From contig NZ_QWGA01000003.1 in assembly GCF_003576245.1 (NCBI RefSeq), positions 186,001 to 250,000 on the forward strand: DNA of 64,000 bases. The letters run 5' to 3'. Below, piece after piece: positions 1 through 9,317 of the stretch. Position 1 is the stretch's first letter, and every line of letters begins with the position of its first letter. The DNA comes from Henriciella algicola. Lineage in GTDB: Bacteria > Pseudomonadota > Alphaproteobacteria > Caulobacterales > Hyphomonadaceae. The notes under the pieces are model-generated. The model saw only the letters and a program-made list of their open reading frames with translations, did not search any database and was not told the origin of the DNA. The position numbers and the translations under genes were made by a program.

Positions 1-1366
1 GTTTCGGGTATTCGATCTTCCGGCACTTGTCGGCGGGCTTCAGATAGGCGTAGTCCGGCTTCTCATGCTTCATGGTTGGCAGGTAACCAAAGCCGAAGAG
101 ATAGCGCAGCCACATGTCCGGCATGCCTAGGACGGCGCCGGCCATCGTGCCGAACTTGCTCATCAGCGGCTTCATGTTGCGGACCTGCGAGAGGTCCGTG
201 AAGACCCAGCTATCCTTGTAGGCCGTCTCATAAGCGTCCAGCGTGTCGCTCTGGCGACCTTCGCGCACGGCCTCGACGGCGGCTTCAGCTGCCAGCATGC
301 CGGTTTTCATCGCATTGTGAGAGCCCTTGATGCGCGGCAGGTTCACGAAACCGGCAGAACAACCGATCAGTGCACCGCCCGGGAAGGCGAGCTTTGGCAC
401 AGACTGGACGCCGCCAGAGGTGATCGCACGGGCGCCATAGGCAACGCGCTTGCCGCCTTCGAGGAATTTGCTGATGTCCTGATGGTGCTTGTAGCGCTGG
501 AACTCCTGATACGGGGAGAGCCACGGGTTCTTGTAGTTCAGGTGGACCACATAGCCGACGGAGACATAGTTCTCGCCGCCCTCGGAGAAGTGGTAGAGGA
601 AGCCGCCGCCATTGCCGTCCTTGTCCTGTACTGGCCAGCCAAAGGTGTGCTGGACATAGCCTGCGCTGAATTCAGGATGGTCTGCCGGGACGGACCAGAC
701 TTCTTTCAGGCCGATGCCGTATTTCTGCGGGTCGCAGTCGGCTTCGAGGTCGTACTTTGCCTTGACCTGCTTGGTCAGCGAGCCGCGGGCGCCTTCTGCG
801 AAGAGGACGTATTTGCCGAGCAGCTCCATGCCTGGCTCATAGTCGCCCTTGTGGCTGCCATCTGCTGCAATGCCCATGACACCAGCGACGACGCCTTTGA
901 CTTCGCCATTCTCGCCATAGACCACGTCGGATGCCGCAAAGCCCGGGAAGACCTGAACGCCGAGATTCTCTGCCTCTTCACCCAGCCAGCGCGTCACGTT
1001 CGCGAGTGAGCCGGTGAAACAGCCATGGTTGTGCATGAAAGGCGGGAAGCCGAAGGTCGGCATGCCCATGGAGCCTTTCGGGCCGAGCAGCTTGTACTTG
1101 TCGGCGGTGACTTCGGTATAGATCGGCTTGTTGTCGCGTGTCCGCCAGTCGGGGATTAGCTCATCGAGGGCCTTTGGATCGAGCACGACGCCGGAAAGGA
1201 TGTGCGCGCCGATCTCGCCGCCTTTTTCCAGCACGACGACTTCAAGCTCTTCGCCTGCCTCATTGGCCAGCTGTTTCGCCCGGATCGCAGCTGACAGGCC
1301 TGCAGGCCCACCGCCAACGATCACGAGGTCGAATTCCATGGATTCGCGTTCCACCGCTTCGGTCAT
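1..1366 (-). CDS. Electron transfer flavoprotein-ubiquinone oxidoreductase (ETF-QO), C-terminus cut by window edge
   Basis: Passes electrons from reduced electron transfer flavoprotein to ubiquinone at the inner membrane, linking acyl-CoA and amino acid dehydrogenases to respiration. The start is ATG at 1366, after a GGGAGAGA ribosome-binding stretch. About 455 residues are visible. An N-terminal FAD-binding Rossmann motif VIVGGGPAGLSAA lies at residues 15-27, followed by family blocks such as GAHILSGVVLDP and PTFGFPPFMHNHG. The family is about 550 residues long, so roughly the last 100, which carry the 4Fe-4S ferredoxin-like domain, lie left of the window. It diverges from the uracil-DNA glycosylase gene. 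The acyl-CoA dehydrogenase and thiolase further right are likely functional partners, though not in the same operon. The identification is secure. Confidence 0.95.
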   Translation of the reverse strand, partial: MTEAVERESMEFDLVIVGGGPAGLSAAIRAKQLANEAGEELEVVVLEKGGEIGAHILSGVVLDPKALDELIPDWRTRDNKPIYTEVTADKYKLLGPKGSMGMPTFGFPPFMHNHGCFTGSLANVTRWLGEEAENLGVQVFPGFAASDVVYGENGEVKGVVAGVMGIAADGSHKGDYEPGMELLGKYVLFAEGARGSLTKQVKAKYDLEADCDPQKYGIGLKEVWSVPADHPEFSAGYVQHTFGWPVQDKDGNGGGFLYHFSEGGENYVSVGYVVHLNYKNPWLSPYQEFQRYKHHQDISKFLEGGKRVAYGARAITSGGVQSVPKLAFPGGALIGCSAGFVNLPRIKGSHNAMKTGMLAAEAAVEAVREGRQSDTLDAYETAYKDSWVFTDLSQVRNMKPLMSKFGTMAGAVLGMPDMWLRYLFGFGYLPTMKHEKPDYAYLKPADKCRKIEYPK

Positions 1367-1464
1367 ATCTTGTCTCTCCCGGCTGAGGCCACGTGTGATA
1401 GCCCGCTTTGTACATAGTCACAGTCCGGTCTACAGTCGATTTGCCAGAATTCCAAAGGGTCTCA

Positions 1465-2259
1465 ATGTCTCAGACGGAACAAATTCAGGCGCTTGAGGCG
1501 CTGCGCGCCTGGTGGGCGGAGATGGGTGTGGAGGCCGATGAGGCAGAGATCCGCGCCCTGACCAAGGCTGCGCGCGCAAGACCTGACGCAGGGCCTGCCC
1601 CTGCGCAGACACGCGCCTTGCGCCGGATACCCAAAGAGAAAGGCCATCAGGACTGGGTGGAAGAAGCCCAAAACCTGGCAAAGGCGGCATCGAGCTTTGC
1701 TGAGCTGAAAGCGGCGATCGAAGGGTTTGACGGCTGCCTCCTCAAGGAGGCGGCGCGAAAGGCGGCCTGTTTCGACGGTGTCGAGGGCGCGCCGGTCATG
1801 GTGATCGGTGAGGGTCCGGGCGCCGAAGAGGACAAACAGGGCCTGCCATTCGTGGGGCGCGCAGGTCAGTTGCTGGACAGGATGCTGGCGGCAATCGGCC
1901 TGTCGCGTGCGACAAACACATTCATCACCAACGTCAATTACTGGCGCCCACCCGGCAACCGGAATCCGACCGATGATGAACTGGCGCTCTGCCGCCCCTT
2001 CGTCGACCGGATGGTGGAACTGGGCCAACCCAAACTCATCATCTCGGCAGGCGGCGTTTCTGCGAAGTCGCTTCTCAATGCCTCTATCGGCATCATGAAG
2101 CTGCGCGGCACCGAGCAGACCTTCGAGACACCTGGCGGCTATTCAGGCCCCCTCTTCCCGATCTTCCACCCGGCTTTCCTGCTGCGTCGCCCCGAAGAAA
2201 AGAGCCGCGCATGGCGGGACCTGCTGCAGATACAGGCAAAGCTGGAGGCACTTTCTTGA
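1465..2259 (+). CDS. Uracil-DNA glycosylase, family 4-like
   Basis: Removes uracil from DNA as the first step of base excision repair. The product is 264 residues from ATG 1465, which follows AAAGGG; an upstream in-frame start at 1408 lacks a ribosome-binding site. Motif A is GEGPGAEEDKQGLPF, with FVGRAGQLLDRML after it, and the C-terminal motif is FHPAFLLRRP, all typical of family 4/5-type glycosylases. In thermophilic family 4 enzymes four cysteines hold a 4Fe-4S cluster. Here the CxxC pair is reduced to a single C before LLKEA, and the third cysteine position reads NYWRPPGNRNP, so the cluster is probably absent. The N-terminal 80 residues are variable and linker-like. The fold assignment is good; the exact UDG family is less certain. 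Confidence 0.88.
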   Translation: MSQTEQIQALEALRAWWAEMGVEADEAEIRALTKAARARPDAGPAPAQTRALRRIPKEKGHQDWVEEAQNLAKAASSFAELKAAIEGFDGCLLKEAARKAACFDGVEGAPVMVIGEGPGAEEDKQGLPFVGRAGQLLDRMLAAIGLSRATNTFITNVNYWRPPGNRNPTDDELALCRPFVDRMVELGQPKLIISAGGVSAKSLLNASIGIMKLRGTEQTFETPGGYSGPLFPIFHPAFLLRRPEEKSRAWRDLLQIQAKLEALS

Positions 2260-2288
2260 TAGATCGATATGGCCGCGAGGACACTGAA

Positions 2289-2531
2289 ATGGCGCGAACG
2301 GGTCGCCATTTCCTTCACTTCTTCCTCCTGGCGCTGATCACAGGGCTAGGTACTGCCTATGCGCTTGATCGATACACGTCACTTGATGAAGGGCTTCGGT
2401 TGCTGATTGCTGTGCCAGCCGGGATGGTGTCGGGGTATTTCGGCTTGAAGACCCCTATCGGAGGAAATGCCGCTGCGGGCTTGTATGCAGCCCTGCTGAT
2501 TGCGGCTCACTTCCGCAACTCCATCCATTGA
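2289..2531 (+). CDS. Small two-helix membrane protein, unknown function
   Basis: An 80-residue hydrophobic protein with two predicted membrane helices (about residues 7-22 and 33-70, the second region possibly two passes) and a short polar C-terminus. ATG 2289 has GAGG about 9 bases upstream. An alternative TTG at 2256 overlaps the TGA stop of the glycosylase gene (TTGA) and has GGAGG seven bases upstream, which would add 11 residues and couple translation of the two genes. I do not recognise a family. Its position straight after the glycosylase and before a bidirectional terminator suggests it is the last gene of that transcription unit. Confidence 0.6.
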   Translation: MARTGRHFLHFFLLALITGLGTAYALDRYTSLDEGLRLLIAVPAGMVSGYFGLKTPIGGNAAAGLYAALLIAAHFRNSIH

Positions 2532-2552
2532 GCGACTTTTCTCCCGCGCATT

Positions 2553-2605
2553 AAAAAAACCCCGGAGCGCTAGGGAGGGGGAGGGGATGCGCTCCGGGGC
2601 TTTTT
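2553..2605. terminator. Bidirectional intrinsic terminator between convergent genes
   Basis: An 11-base-pair stem, CCCCGGAGCGC (2560-2570) with GCGCTCCGGGG (2589-2599), is preceded by seven A and followed by five T. It can therefore stop transcription from both the small membrane protein gene on the left and the hemerythrin-like gene on the right. The rest of 2606-2706 holds only a weak 5-base-pair stem (AAGCG/CGCTT near 2616-2640) followed by CTCTTTTT. Confidence 0.88.
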
Positions 2606-2706
2606 GAGAGGGTAAAGCGCGAGGGGGAGGGAACGCTTCAGCCTCTTTTTGATGGACGTCCACCGGATGTGCGGTCCAGCTTCCTTAGGTGTCCCATCTG
2701 TCTAAT

Positions 2707-3183
2707 CTACTCTTCGAGCTTCTCTTCGGCTTTCTCCTCGACAAGCTCAAATTCAGCTTCCTTACGCTTCTTGAACGCGGACCCCAGTTTTTCGTTCCCG
2801 TCCTTGCCGACAGTTTCTTTCGCCACTGGGAAGACGTCGTTTTCTTCCTCTTCCATGTGGTGCTCGTAGCGGTCCTTGAGCTTCTTGAACTTGGTGAGCC
2901 AGGCTGGTGAAGACATGTCAGTGTCGTTCAGCTCTTCCATCAGGTCGTCGAGTTCCTTGTGCTCGGCGACGGAGTGGCGACCTTCAGGCTGGCCATCTTC
3001 TGTGGAGATGAGTTTGGAATAGAACGTCTCTTCCTCAGCGGCGGCGTGCGCGCTCACATCGTGATAGAACTTGTCCCAGACGTCGCGGCGCATTTCGTTG
3101 TCGCCGCTGGTGCTGGCGATGAGGTCGAGCATCTCGCGGTGCTTGTCGTGGTCTTTCTTCAGTGTCTCGTAGATCGTGGACAT
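2707..3183 (-). CDS. Hemerythrin HHE-domain protein
   Basis: A 158-residue helical protein of the hemerythrin-like HHE family, which binds a di-iron (or other metal) centre and can sense or store oxygen, nitric oxide or iron. Candidate metal ligands are the histidines and acidic residues in KKDHDKHREML (N-terminus), HAAAEEETFY, HSVAEHKELDDLMEEL and YEHHMEEEENDVFP. The C-terminal 30 residues are charged (K/E-rich). It is cytoplasmic, with no signal peptide. It diverges from the glycosyltransferase gene at 3295 and ends at the shared terminator. The substrate cannot be told from sequence. Confidence 0.9.
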   Translation of the reverse strand: MSTIYETLKKDHDKHREMLDLIASTSGDNEMRRDVWDKFYHDVSAHAAAEEETFYSKLISTEDGQPEGRHSVAEHKELDDLMEELNDTDMSSPAWLTKFKKLKDRYEHHMEEEENDVFPVAKETVGKDGNEKLGSAFKKRKEAEFELVEEKAEEKLEE

Positions 3184-3294
3184 GTGTCCCTTCCTTCATG
3201 TTTCGAACACTGCTTTAACGCCGTTGGTGCGGAGCCGTTCCGCCAATAGTGGTGCGCCTTCGCGCGACAATTTGAACCTTGTCGAGATTTACGC

Positions 3295-3978
3295 ATGCCA
3301 GCGCCTCTCTCTGTCGTCATACCGACGCTCAACGCCGCCGACGATCTGCCGCAGAGCTTATCCAGCCTTATGAACGGTGCCGAAGCTGGCCTGATCCGTG
3401 AGGTCGTGATCAGCGATGGGGGCTCTAACGATGCCACCTTCGAGATTGCTGAAGCTTCCGGCGCGACACTCATCAAAGGTGAGCCTGGCCGCGGAAAACA
3501 GCTCGCCGCCGGGGCAGATGCGGCGCGAGGCGAGTGGCTCCTCTTCCTGCACGCCGACACGGCGCTGACGCGCGACTGGGTTGAGCGCGCCCGAGATCAT
3601 ATGTCGAACTCGCCCGGCAAGGCGGCATATTTCACCCTCGCCTTCCGGTCAGACAATCCGATGGCCAAGCATGTCGCCGCACGGGCCAACCGGCGCGCGA
3701 AGCTGCTTGGTCTGCCTTATGGCGATCAGGGTCTGCTGCTGCCTCGCAGCCTGTATGAAGAGGTCGGCGGTTATCAGGACCTGCCCCTCATGGAGGATGT
3801 CGCGCTTGTGCGGGCCATCGGAAAACGCAGGCTGAACATGCTCTCGGCCGAGTCGCGGACATCAGCCGCCAAGTATGAACGCGATGGCTGGCGCAAGCGC
3901 AGCTGGAAGAATGCCTGGCTGATTACACGTTACCTGCTTGGCGCCAGCCCGGAAAAGCTGGCCGCCGCCTATCGCTGA
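3295..3978 (+). CDS. Family 2 glycosyltransferase, TIGR04283 type
   Basis: A 227-residue GT-A fold glycosyltransferase. The start of the fold is LSVVIPTLNAADDLPQSL, the nucleotide-sugar region reads EVVISDGGSNDAT, and LLFLHADTAL carries the DxD-like metal site (HAD). A later PYGDQGLLL and PLMEDVALVRA match the TIGR04283 subfamily, sometimes annotated as linked to arsenosugar synthesis. The next gene, 11 bases downstream, is of the TIGR04282 (DUF2064) type, and these two families are commonly found together. No arsenic genes are visible nearby, so the sugar acceptor is unknown. It is soluble, with no membrane anchor. Confidence 0.88.
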   Translation: MPAPLSVVIPTLNAADDLPQSLSSLMNGAEAGLIREVVISDGGSNDATFEIAEASGATLIKGEPGRGKQLAAGADAARGEWLLFLHADTALTRDWVERARDHMSNSPGKAAYFTLAFRSDNPMAKHVAARANRRAKLLGLPYGDQGLLLPRSLYEEVGGYQDLPLMEDVALVRAIGKRRLNMLSAESRTSAAKYERDGWRKRSWKNAWLITRYLLGASPEKLAAAYR

Positions 3979-3989
3979 ATATTGCCCTA

Positions 3990-4589
3990 ATGACCAGACC
4001 AACGCTCCTCATCTTCACCAAGGCGCCGCGCATCGGCGCATCTAAGACCAGGCTCGCGGCAGATATTGGCCGGGTTGCCGCGCGGCGCATGGCCCGCAGC
4101 CTCACCGCACACACGATCAGCCAGAGCGAGCACCCGGCATGGCACACGCGCCTCATGGTCGATCCACCATCGATGATGTCGTCTACCCTGGGCGGTGTCT
4201 GGCCAGAACATTTTGAACGATTTGTGCAGCATGGCCGCTCGCTCGGCGAGCGCTTGACCCATGCAATGATCGAAGCCCCGCGCGGCCCCGTCATGTTCAT
4301 CGGCACGGATGCGCCGGGACTGAAGAAGCGCATGATACTCACCGCGACCCGAAATCTCGGGCGAAACTCTGCTGTCTTCGGACCGGCATTGGACGGGGGG
4401 TTCTGGCTGTTCGGCATTTCTCAAGACCTGCGCACCCCAAGTCTTTTTGAAAATATCCGCTGGTCTAGCCCTCACGCCATGGAGGACGTGTGGAGCAACT
4501 TGCCGCGAGACGTGAGTATAACTCTACTGCCGCAACTGATCGACATAGATACATGGCGTGACTGGCAACTGTATAAACAGAGTCAATAA
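3990..4589 (+). CDS. TIGR04282 (DUF2064) glycosyltransferase-like protein
   Basis: A 199-residue protein of the DUF2064/TIGR04282 family, a nucleotidyl- or glycosyl-transferase-like fold. Recognisable blocks are LLIFTKAPRIGASKTRLA (a KTRL-type nucleotide-binding loop), MFIGTDAPGL (the usual IGTDxP motif) and AVFGPALDGGFWLFGI (the usual GPAxDGGYxLIG motif), followed by SPHAMEDVW. It follows the TIGR04283 gene by 11 bases and is almost certainly in the same operon. The two products probably act in one sugar-conjugation step, but the product is not known from this sequence. Confidence 0.87.
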   Translation: MTRPTLLIFTKAPRIGASKTRLAADIGRVAARRMARSLTAHTISQSEHPAWHTRLMVDPPSMMSSTLGGVWPEHFERFVQHGRSLGERLTHAMIEAPRGPVMFIGTDAPGLKKRMILTATRNLGRNSAVFGPALDGGFWLFGISQDLRTPSLFENIRWSSPHAMEDVWSNLPRDVSITLLPQLIDIDTWRDWQLYKQSQ

Positions 4590-4676
4590 GCGCGTGATGA
4601 ACAGCTATATTGATGCAGGTTATCGACGGCACCTGCCGAATTGTTCCATGTCCCGGCCTGCCGAAGAGGGTCCGTT

Positions 4677-5090
4677 ATGTACAAACTAGCTTATGTTAGT
4701 GTTGCAACGCGCACGCTGACGTCTGTTGATCTTCAGAGTATTCTGGAAGCTGCGATCACCAGAAACCGTGATAGCAACATAACCGGCATTCTACTTTTCA
4801 ACGGCACGAACTTCATGCAGGTCCTCGAAGGCCCGCAGGAAGAAGTTGAAAAGATCTTCGAAGACATCTGCGCAGATGATCGTCACCGCAACGTCGTCGT
4901 CATCTATCGCGAACGCACCAGCGTGCGCGAGTTTGAAGAAGCCCCGATGCTGCTGCAGATCGTGCCAGCCTCCCATGGCGTGGCTCCGGACGGCATGACC
5001 GTGACCAAGGACATCGCGCTGTTCCTGCCGACCTCTCTGGCGCGCCACTTCCGAACCATCCTGGAAAGTTTCGACACCCGCCGCGACTAG
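4677..5090 (+). CDS. BLUF-domain blue-light photoreceptor protein
   Basis: A 137-residue protein consisting of a BLUF flavin-binding domain (about residues 1-95) and a short C-terminal extension with no recognisable output domain. Key flavin-contacting residues match AppA spacing: Tyr6 in YVS, Asn30, and Gln48 in FMQVLEG (Tyr to Gln spacing of 42, as in AppA). Met91 aligns with the conserved Met, and the semi-conserved Trp is Ala89, as in some other BLUF proteins. Start ATG 4677 follows AGAGGG; the in-frame start at 4641 has no such site. Short BLUF proteins of this kind signal through a separate partner protein, which is not identifiable here. Confidence 0.93.
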   Translation: MYKLAYVSVATRTLTSVDLQSILEAAITRNRDSNITGILLFNGTNFMQVLEGPQEEVEKIFEDICADDRHRNVVVIYRERTSVREFEEAPMLLQIVPASHGVAPDGMTVTKDIALFLPTSLARHFRTILESFDTRRD

Positions 5091-5179
5091 GCTCTCTCCG
5101 CTGATTCGCCTGTGGATGAGCGCTTTATGACGCCCATATTGTTCTTGTTTTGTTCTTTTTCTCATGGTTTCCTTTCCCC

Positions 5180-6313
5180 ATGAGACTGAACCAGAAACTC
5201 CCCCCGAAAGGTCGCGTCACCAATCTGGACGTGTCGCATAGCGCCGAGCGCCATGAACATCGCGGACGCGGCGCGATCTCTAACCAGACGGGCCGGTTCG
5301 AGCGCGAGACGCGTGATGCGTTCGATGATGGCTGGGGCACGATCGAGGATAGCGCCGCACGTCTCGACACGACACTCACACGCGAGAGCGCGCGCACGAT
5401 CATTACCTATAACCGCTCGCCGGACATTTCCTTCGATCGGACGATCAATCCCTATCGCGGCTGCGAGCATGGCTGCGTCTACTGTTTCGCTCGGCCAACC
5501 CATGCCTATCACGGCCTGTCGGCGGGCCTGGACTTCGAAAGCAGGCTCTTCTTCAAGCCGGAAGGCCCTGCCCTGCTGCGCAAGGAATTGTCCCGCCCCT
5601 CCTATGTACCTCGGCCTATCGCGCTTGGGATGAATACGGACGCCTACCAGCCAGTGGAGCGACAGCTGAAGCTGACACGTACCTTCCTGGAAATCCTGTC
5701 AGAACATAATCACCCGGTCACCCTGTTGACCAAGTCAGCGCTGATCCAACGTGATATCGACCTCATCGCGCCGATGGCAGAAAAAGGGCTCGCCCGGGTT
5801 GGCGTGTCACTGACGACGCTGGACCCCCGGCTTGCGCGCCTGATGGAGCCGCGCGCCGCCGCGCCCTATCGCAGGCTTCAGACCATCTCTGCGCTGACAA
5901 AAGCAGGCATTCCGATCATCGCGATGACGGCTCCGATCATCCCGGCCCTCAATGAGCCGGAGATGGAAGACCTTCTTGAAGCGGCCGCCGAGAATGGCGC
6001 CTCCAGCGCGGGCTATGTCGTCCTTCGCCTGCCCTTTGAGCTGAAAGACATCTTCCATGAATGGCTGGCCGAACACTACCCGGACCGCGCCGCGAAAGTG
6101 ATCAACACGCTGCGCGATATGCGCGGCGGTCAGGACTATGATTCAAACTGGTTTGAGCGGGGGCGCGGACGTGGGGTACACGCCCAGATCATTTCCCAGC
6201 GCTTCAAGAAGGCCGCGCGCCGGCTCGGTCTTGATGAGGCGCGCCCGCGCCTGCGCACCGATCTTTTCCGTCCGCCAGAGCCGCCGAGCGGGCAGATGCG
6301 GCTGGCTTTCTGA
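5180..6313 (+). CDS. Radical SAM protein, PA0069/Rv2578c type
   Basis: A 377-residue radical S-adenosylmethionine protein. The cluster-binding CxxxCxxC motif is in GCEHGCVYCFARPTHAY (Cys95, Cys99, Cys102), preceded by SFDRTINPYR, which is characteristic of the PA0069 family (spore photolyase-like radical SAM fold). The reaction is unknown. ATG 5180 is the first ATG; a TTG at 5150 gives an unlikely FFFSWFPFP leader. No strong ribosome-binding site is seen before either. It lies 100 bases upstream of ccrM on the same strand. Confidence 0.88.
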   Translation: MRLNQKLPPKGRVTNLDVSHSAERHEHRGRGAISNQTGRFERETRDAFDDGWGTIEDSAARLDTTLTRESARTIITYNRSPDISFDRTINPYRGCEHGCVYCFARPTHAYHGLSAGLDFESRLFFKPEGPALLRKELSRPSYVPRPIALGMNTDAYQPVERQLKLTRTFLEILSEHNHPVTLLTKSALIQRDIDLIAPMAEKGLARVGVSLTTLDPRLARLMEPRAAAPYRRLQTISALTKAGIPIIAMTAPIIPALNEPEMEDLLEAAAENGASSAGYVVLRLPFELKDIFHEWLAEHYPDRAAKVINTLRDMRGGQDYDSNWFERGRGRGVHAQIISQRFKKAARRLGLDEARPRLRTDLFRPPEPPSGQMRLAF

Positions 6314-6344
6314 AAAACGTCTGCGCACGGGCGCGCGGGTGTAA

Positions 6345-7496
<1,152 letters not shown>

Positions 7497-7574
7497 CGCC
7501 CTTCCCTGACCGGAATAGCATAAGGAATATCCCGGCCTTGCCGCAGGCGCCCGGATCGTGTCGAAAGACAAGGT

Positions 7575-9317
7575 ATGGGACACGAAGGCCAGGAACTCTT
7601 CCTGAAGGACATGCTCGTCTTTCTGTTCGCCGCTGGCATCATCGTGCCAGCGCTGCGACTGGTGCGCGTGCCTGCAGTGGCTGGTTTCCTGATCGCCGGT
7701 GTGGTGCTTGGCCCTTACGGCCTCGGCACGCTGGAAGACCTCTGGGCCCCGGTTCATTTCATTACCGTAGGTGAGCCGGAAGCTGCCGCGCCGTTTGCTG
7801 AACTGGGCATTCTCTTCCTTCTCTTCCTGATCGGGCTCGAGCTTTCCTTTGAAAAGCTCTGGCGCATGAAAGATGCGGTGTTTGGCGCAGGCGCCCTGCA
7901 GTCGGTGGCGAGCGCAATCGCCATTGGCGTTGCGCTGTGGCTGATCGGGCTTGAGCCAGCAGCCGCTGCCATCATCGGCCTTGCGCTCGCGCTCTCCTCC
8001 ACGGCCATCGTCATGCAGATGCTGACCAATGAGCATCGTGCTACCGGCCCGACAGGCAAGGCGGCGCTGGGCGTGCTCCTCTTTCAGGACATTCTGGTTG
8101 CGCCGATCCTGATCCTGATCAGTTTCCTTTCAGCGGAAAGCGGCGGCAGCCTCGCGGGGGATGTGTTGCGCGCGCTCGGTGAGGGGCTGATCGCGCTGGT
8201 CGTCATTGTCGCCATCGGCCGTTTTGCCGTGCGCCCCGTCTTTAGGCTGGCAGCGCAGGCGGGCGGTCGCGACTTTCTCATGGCGGTCACGCTGCTCACC
8301 GTTATCGGCGCAGCAGTCATCACCGCCTCTGCCGGGCTCTCCGTTGCGCTCGGCGCATTCCTCGCTGGCTTGCTTTTGGGCGAAACAGAGTTCCGGCATC
8401 AGGCGGAAGTCGATCTCGATCCGTTCAAGGGGCTTCTCCTCGGCATCTTCTTTATGACGGTGGGCATGAGCATCGATCTCGCCGTCATCGTCGAACTCGC
8501 GCCTGTCGTCCTTGGCGGACTGGCCGCCATGCTGGCGCTGAAGCTCGCCATCGCCTGGACCAGCACGCGCCTCTTTGGAGCGGCCCGCCCCGTCGCGACC
8601 GAGGCCGCGTTCCTGCTCGCCCCAGCCGGTGAGTTCGCTTTTGTCGTGATGGCATCTGCGACGGCCGCTGGTCTGCTGACTTCGCAGCAGGCGACACCCG
8701 TCACGGCCATTGCTGGCCTTTCAATGTTGCTGATCCCGGCCACATCCCGGCTGGGGCAGGTCCTCGCCAAGCGGTTTAAATCCCCGCAGCCAGAGCAGGA
8801 GCCCGACACCGAGAGCTTCGAGGGCCTCGACGGCCACGTCATCATTGCAGGGTTTGGCCGTGTTGGACGCACGATTGCGCGTGTCCTCTCCGAAGCGAAC
8901 ACCGATATCGTGATTGTGGAAAATGATCCTGCCCTCGTCCGGCAAGGGCGCCGCAAGGGCTGGCAAGTCTCTATCGGGGATGCCGGTCGGCCTGAAATGC
9001 TGGGCGCAGCTGGGCTCGCCGGGGCATCGATGGTGGTGGTGACCGTCGATAACGCAGCCAGCGCACGCCAGATGGTGGAAGCGGTTCGCCGCAGGCGGCC
9101 GGCCCTCCCCATCATGGTGCGGGCGCGCGATGCAGAGCATGGCCGGGAACTCCAGGCTGCTGGCGCTACCTATGTGATCCCCGACGCTATCGAGGCCGCG
9201 CTTCAGCTTTCCGGCCGTGTCCTCGAAGAGTTCGGCTATGCCAATGAGACAGTGAGGGACCTTCTCGCGGCCGAACGCGAAGAGGCCTATCGGGCCGGAA
9301 CGACGGAAACCTCATGA
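7575..9317 (+). CDS. CPA2 family monovalent cation:proton antiporter with TrkA-N domain (Kef type)
   Basis: A 580-residue inner-membrane antiporter that probably exchanges potassium or sodium for protons. Residues 10-400 hold about twelve to thirteen hydrophobic helices, with the Na_H exchanger blocks GFLIAGVVLGPYGLG, FLLFLIGLELS and GLALALSSTAIVMQML. After it comes a cytoplasmic nucleotide-binding RCK/TrkA-N domain starting at HVIIAGFGRVGRTIARVL (GxGxxG) and covering about 415-540. This layout matches KefB/KefC/YbaL; no separate KefF/KefG-type ancillary gene is seen. Start ATG 7575 follows AAGG. Its end overlaps the end of mutY by six bases on the opposite strand. Confidence 0.92.
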   Translation: MGHEGQELFLKDMLVFLFAAGIIVPALRLVRVPAVAGFLIAGVVLGPYGLGTLEDLWAPVHFITVGEPEAAAPFAELGILFLLFLIGLELSFEKLWRMKDAVFGAGALQSVASAIAIGVALWLIGLEPAAAAIIGLALALSSTAIVMQMLTNEHRATGPTGKAALGVLLFQDILVAPILILISFLSAESGGSLAGDVLRALGEGLIALVVIVAIGRFAVRPVFRLAAQAGGRDFLMAVTLLTVIGAAVITASAGLSVALGAFLAGLLLGETEFRHQAEVDLDPFKGLLLGIFFMTVGMSIDLAVIVELAPVVLGGLAAMLALKLAIAWTSTRLFGAARPVATEAAFLLAPAGEFAFVVMASATAAGLLTSQQATPVTAIAGLSMLLIPATSRLGQVLAKRFKSPQPEQEPDTESFEGLDGHVIIAGFGRVGRTIARVLSEANTDIVIVENDPALVRQGRRKGWQVSIGDAGRPEMLGAAGLAGASMVVVTVDNAASARQMVEAVRRRRPALPIMVRARDAEHGRELQAAGATYVIPDAIEAALQLSGRVLEEFGYANETVRDLLAAEREEAYRAGTTETS

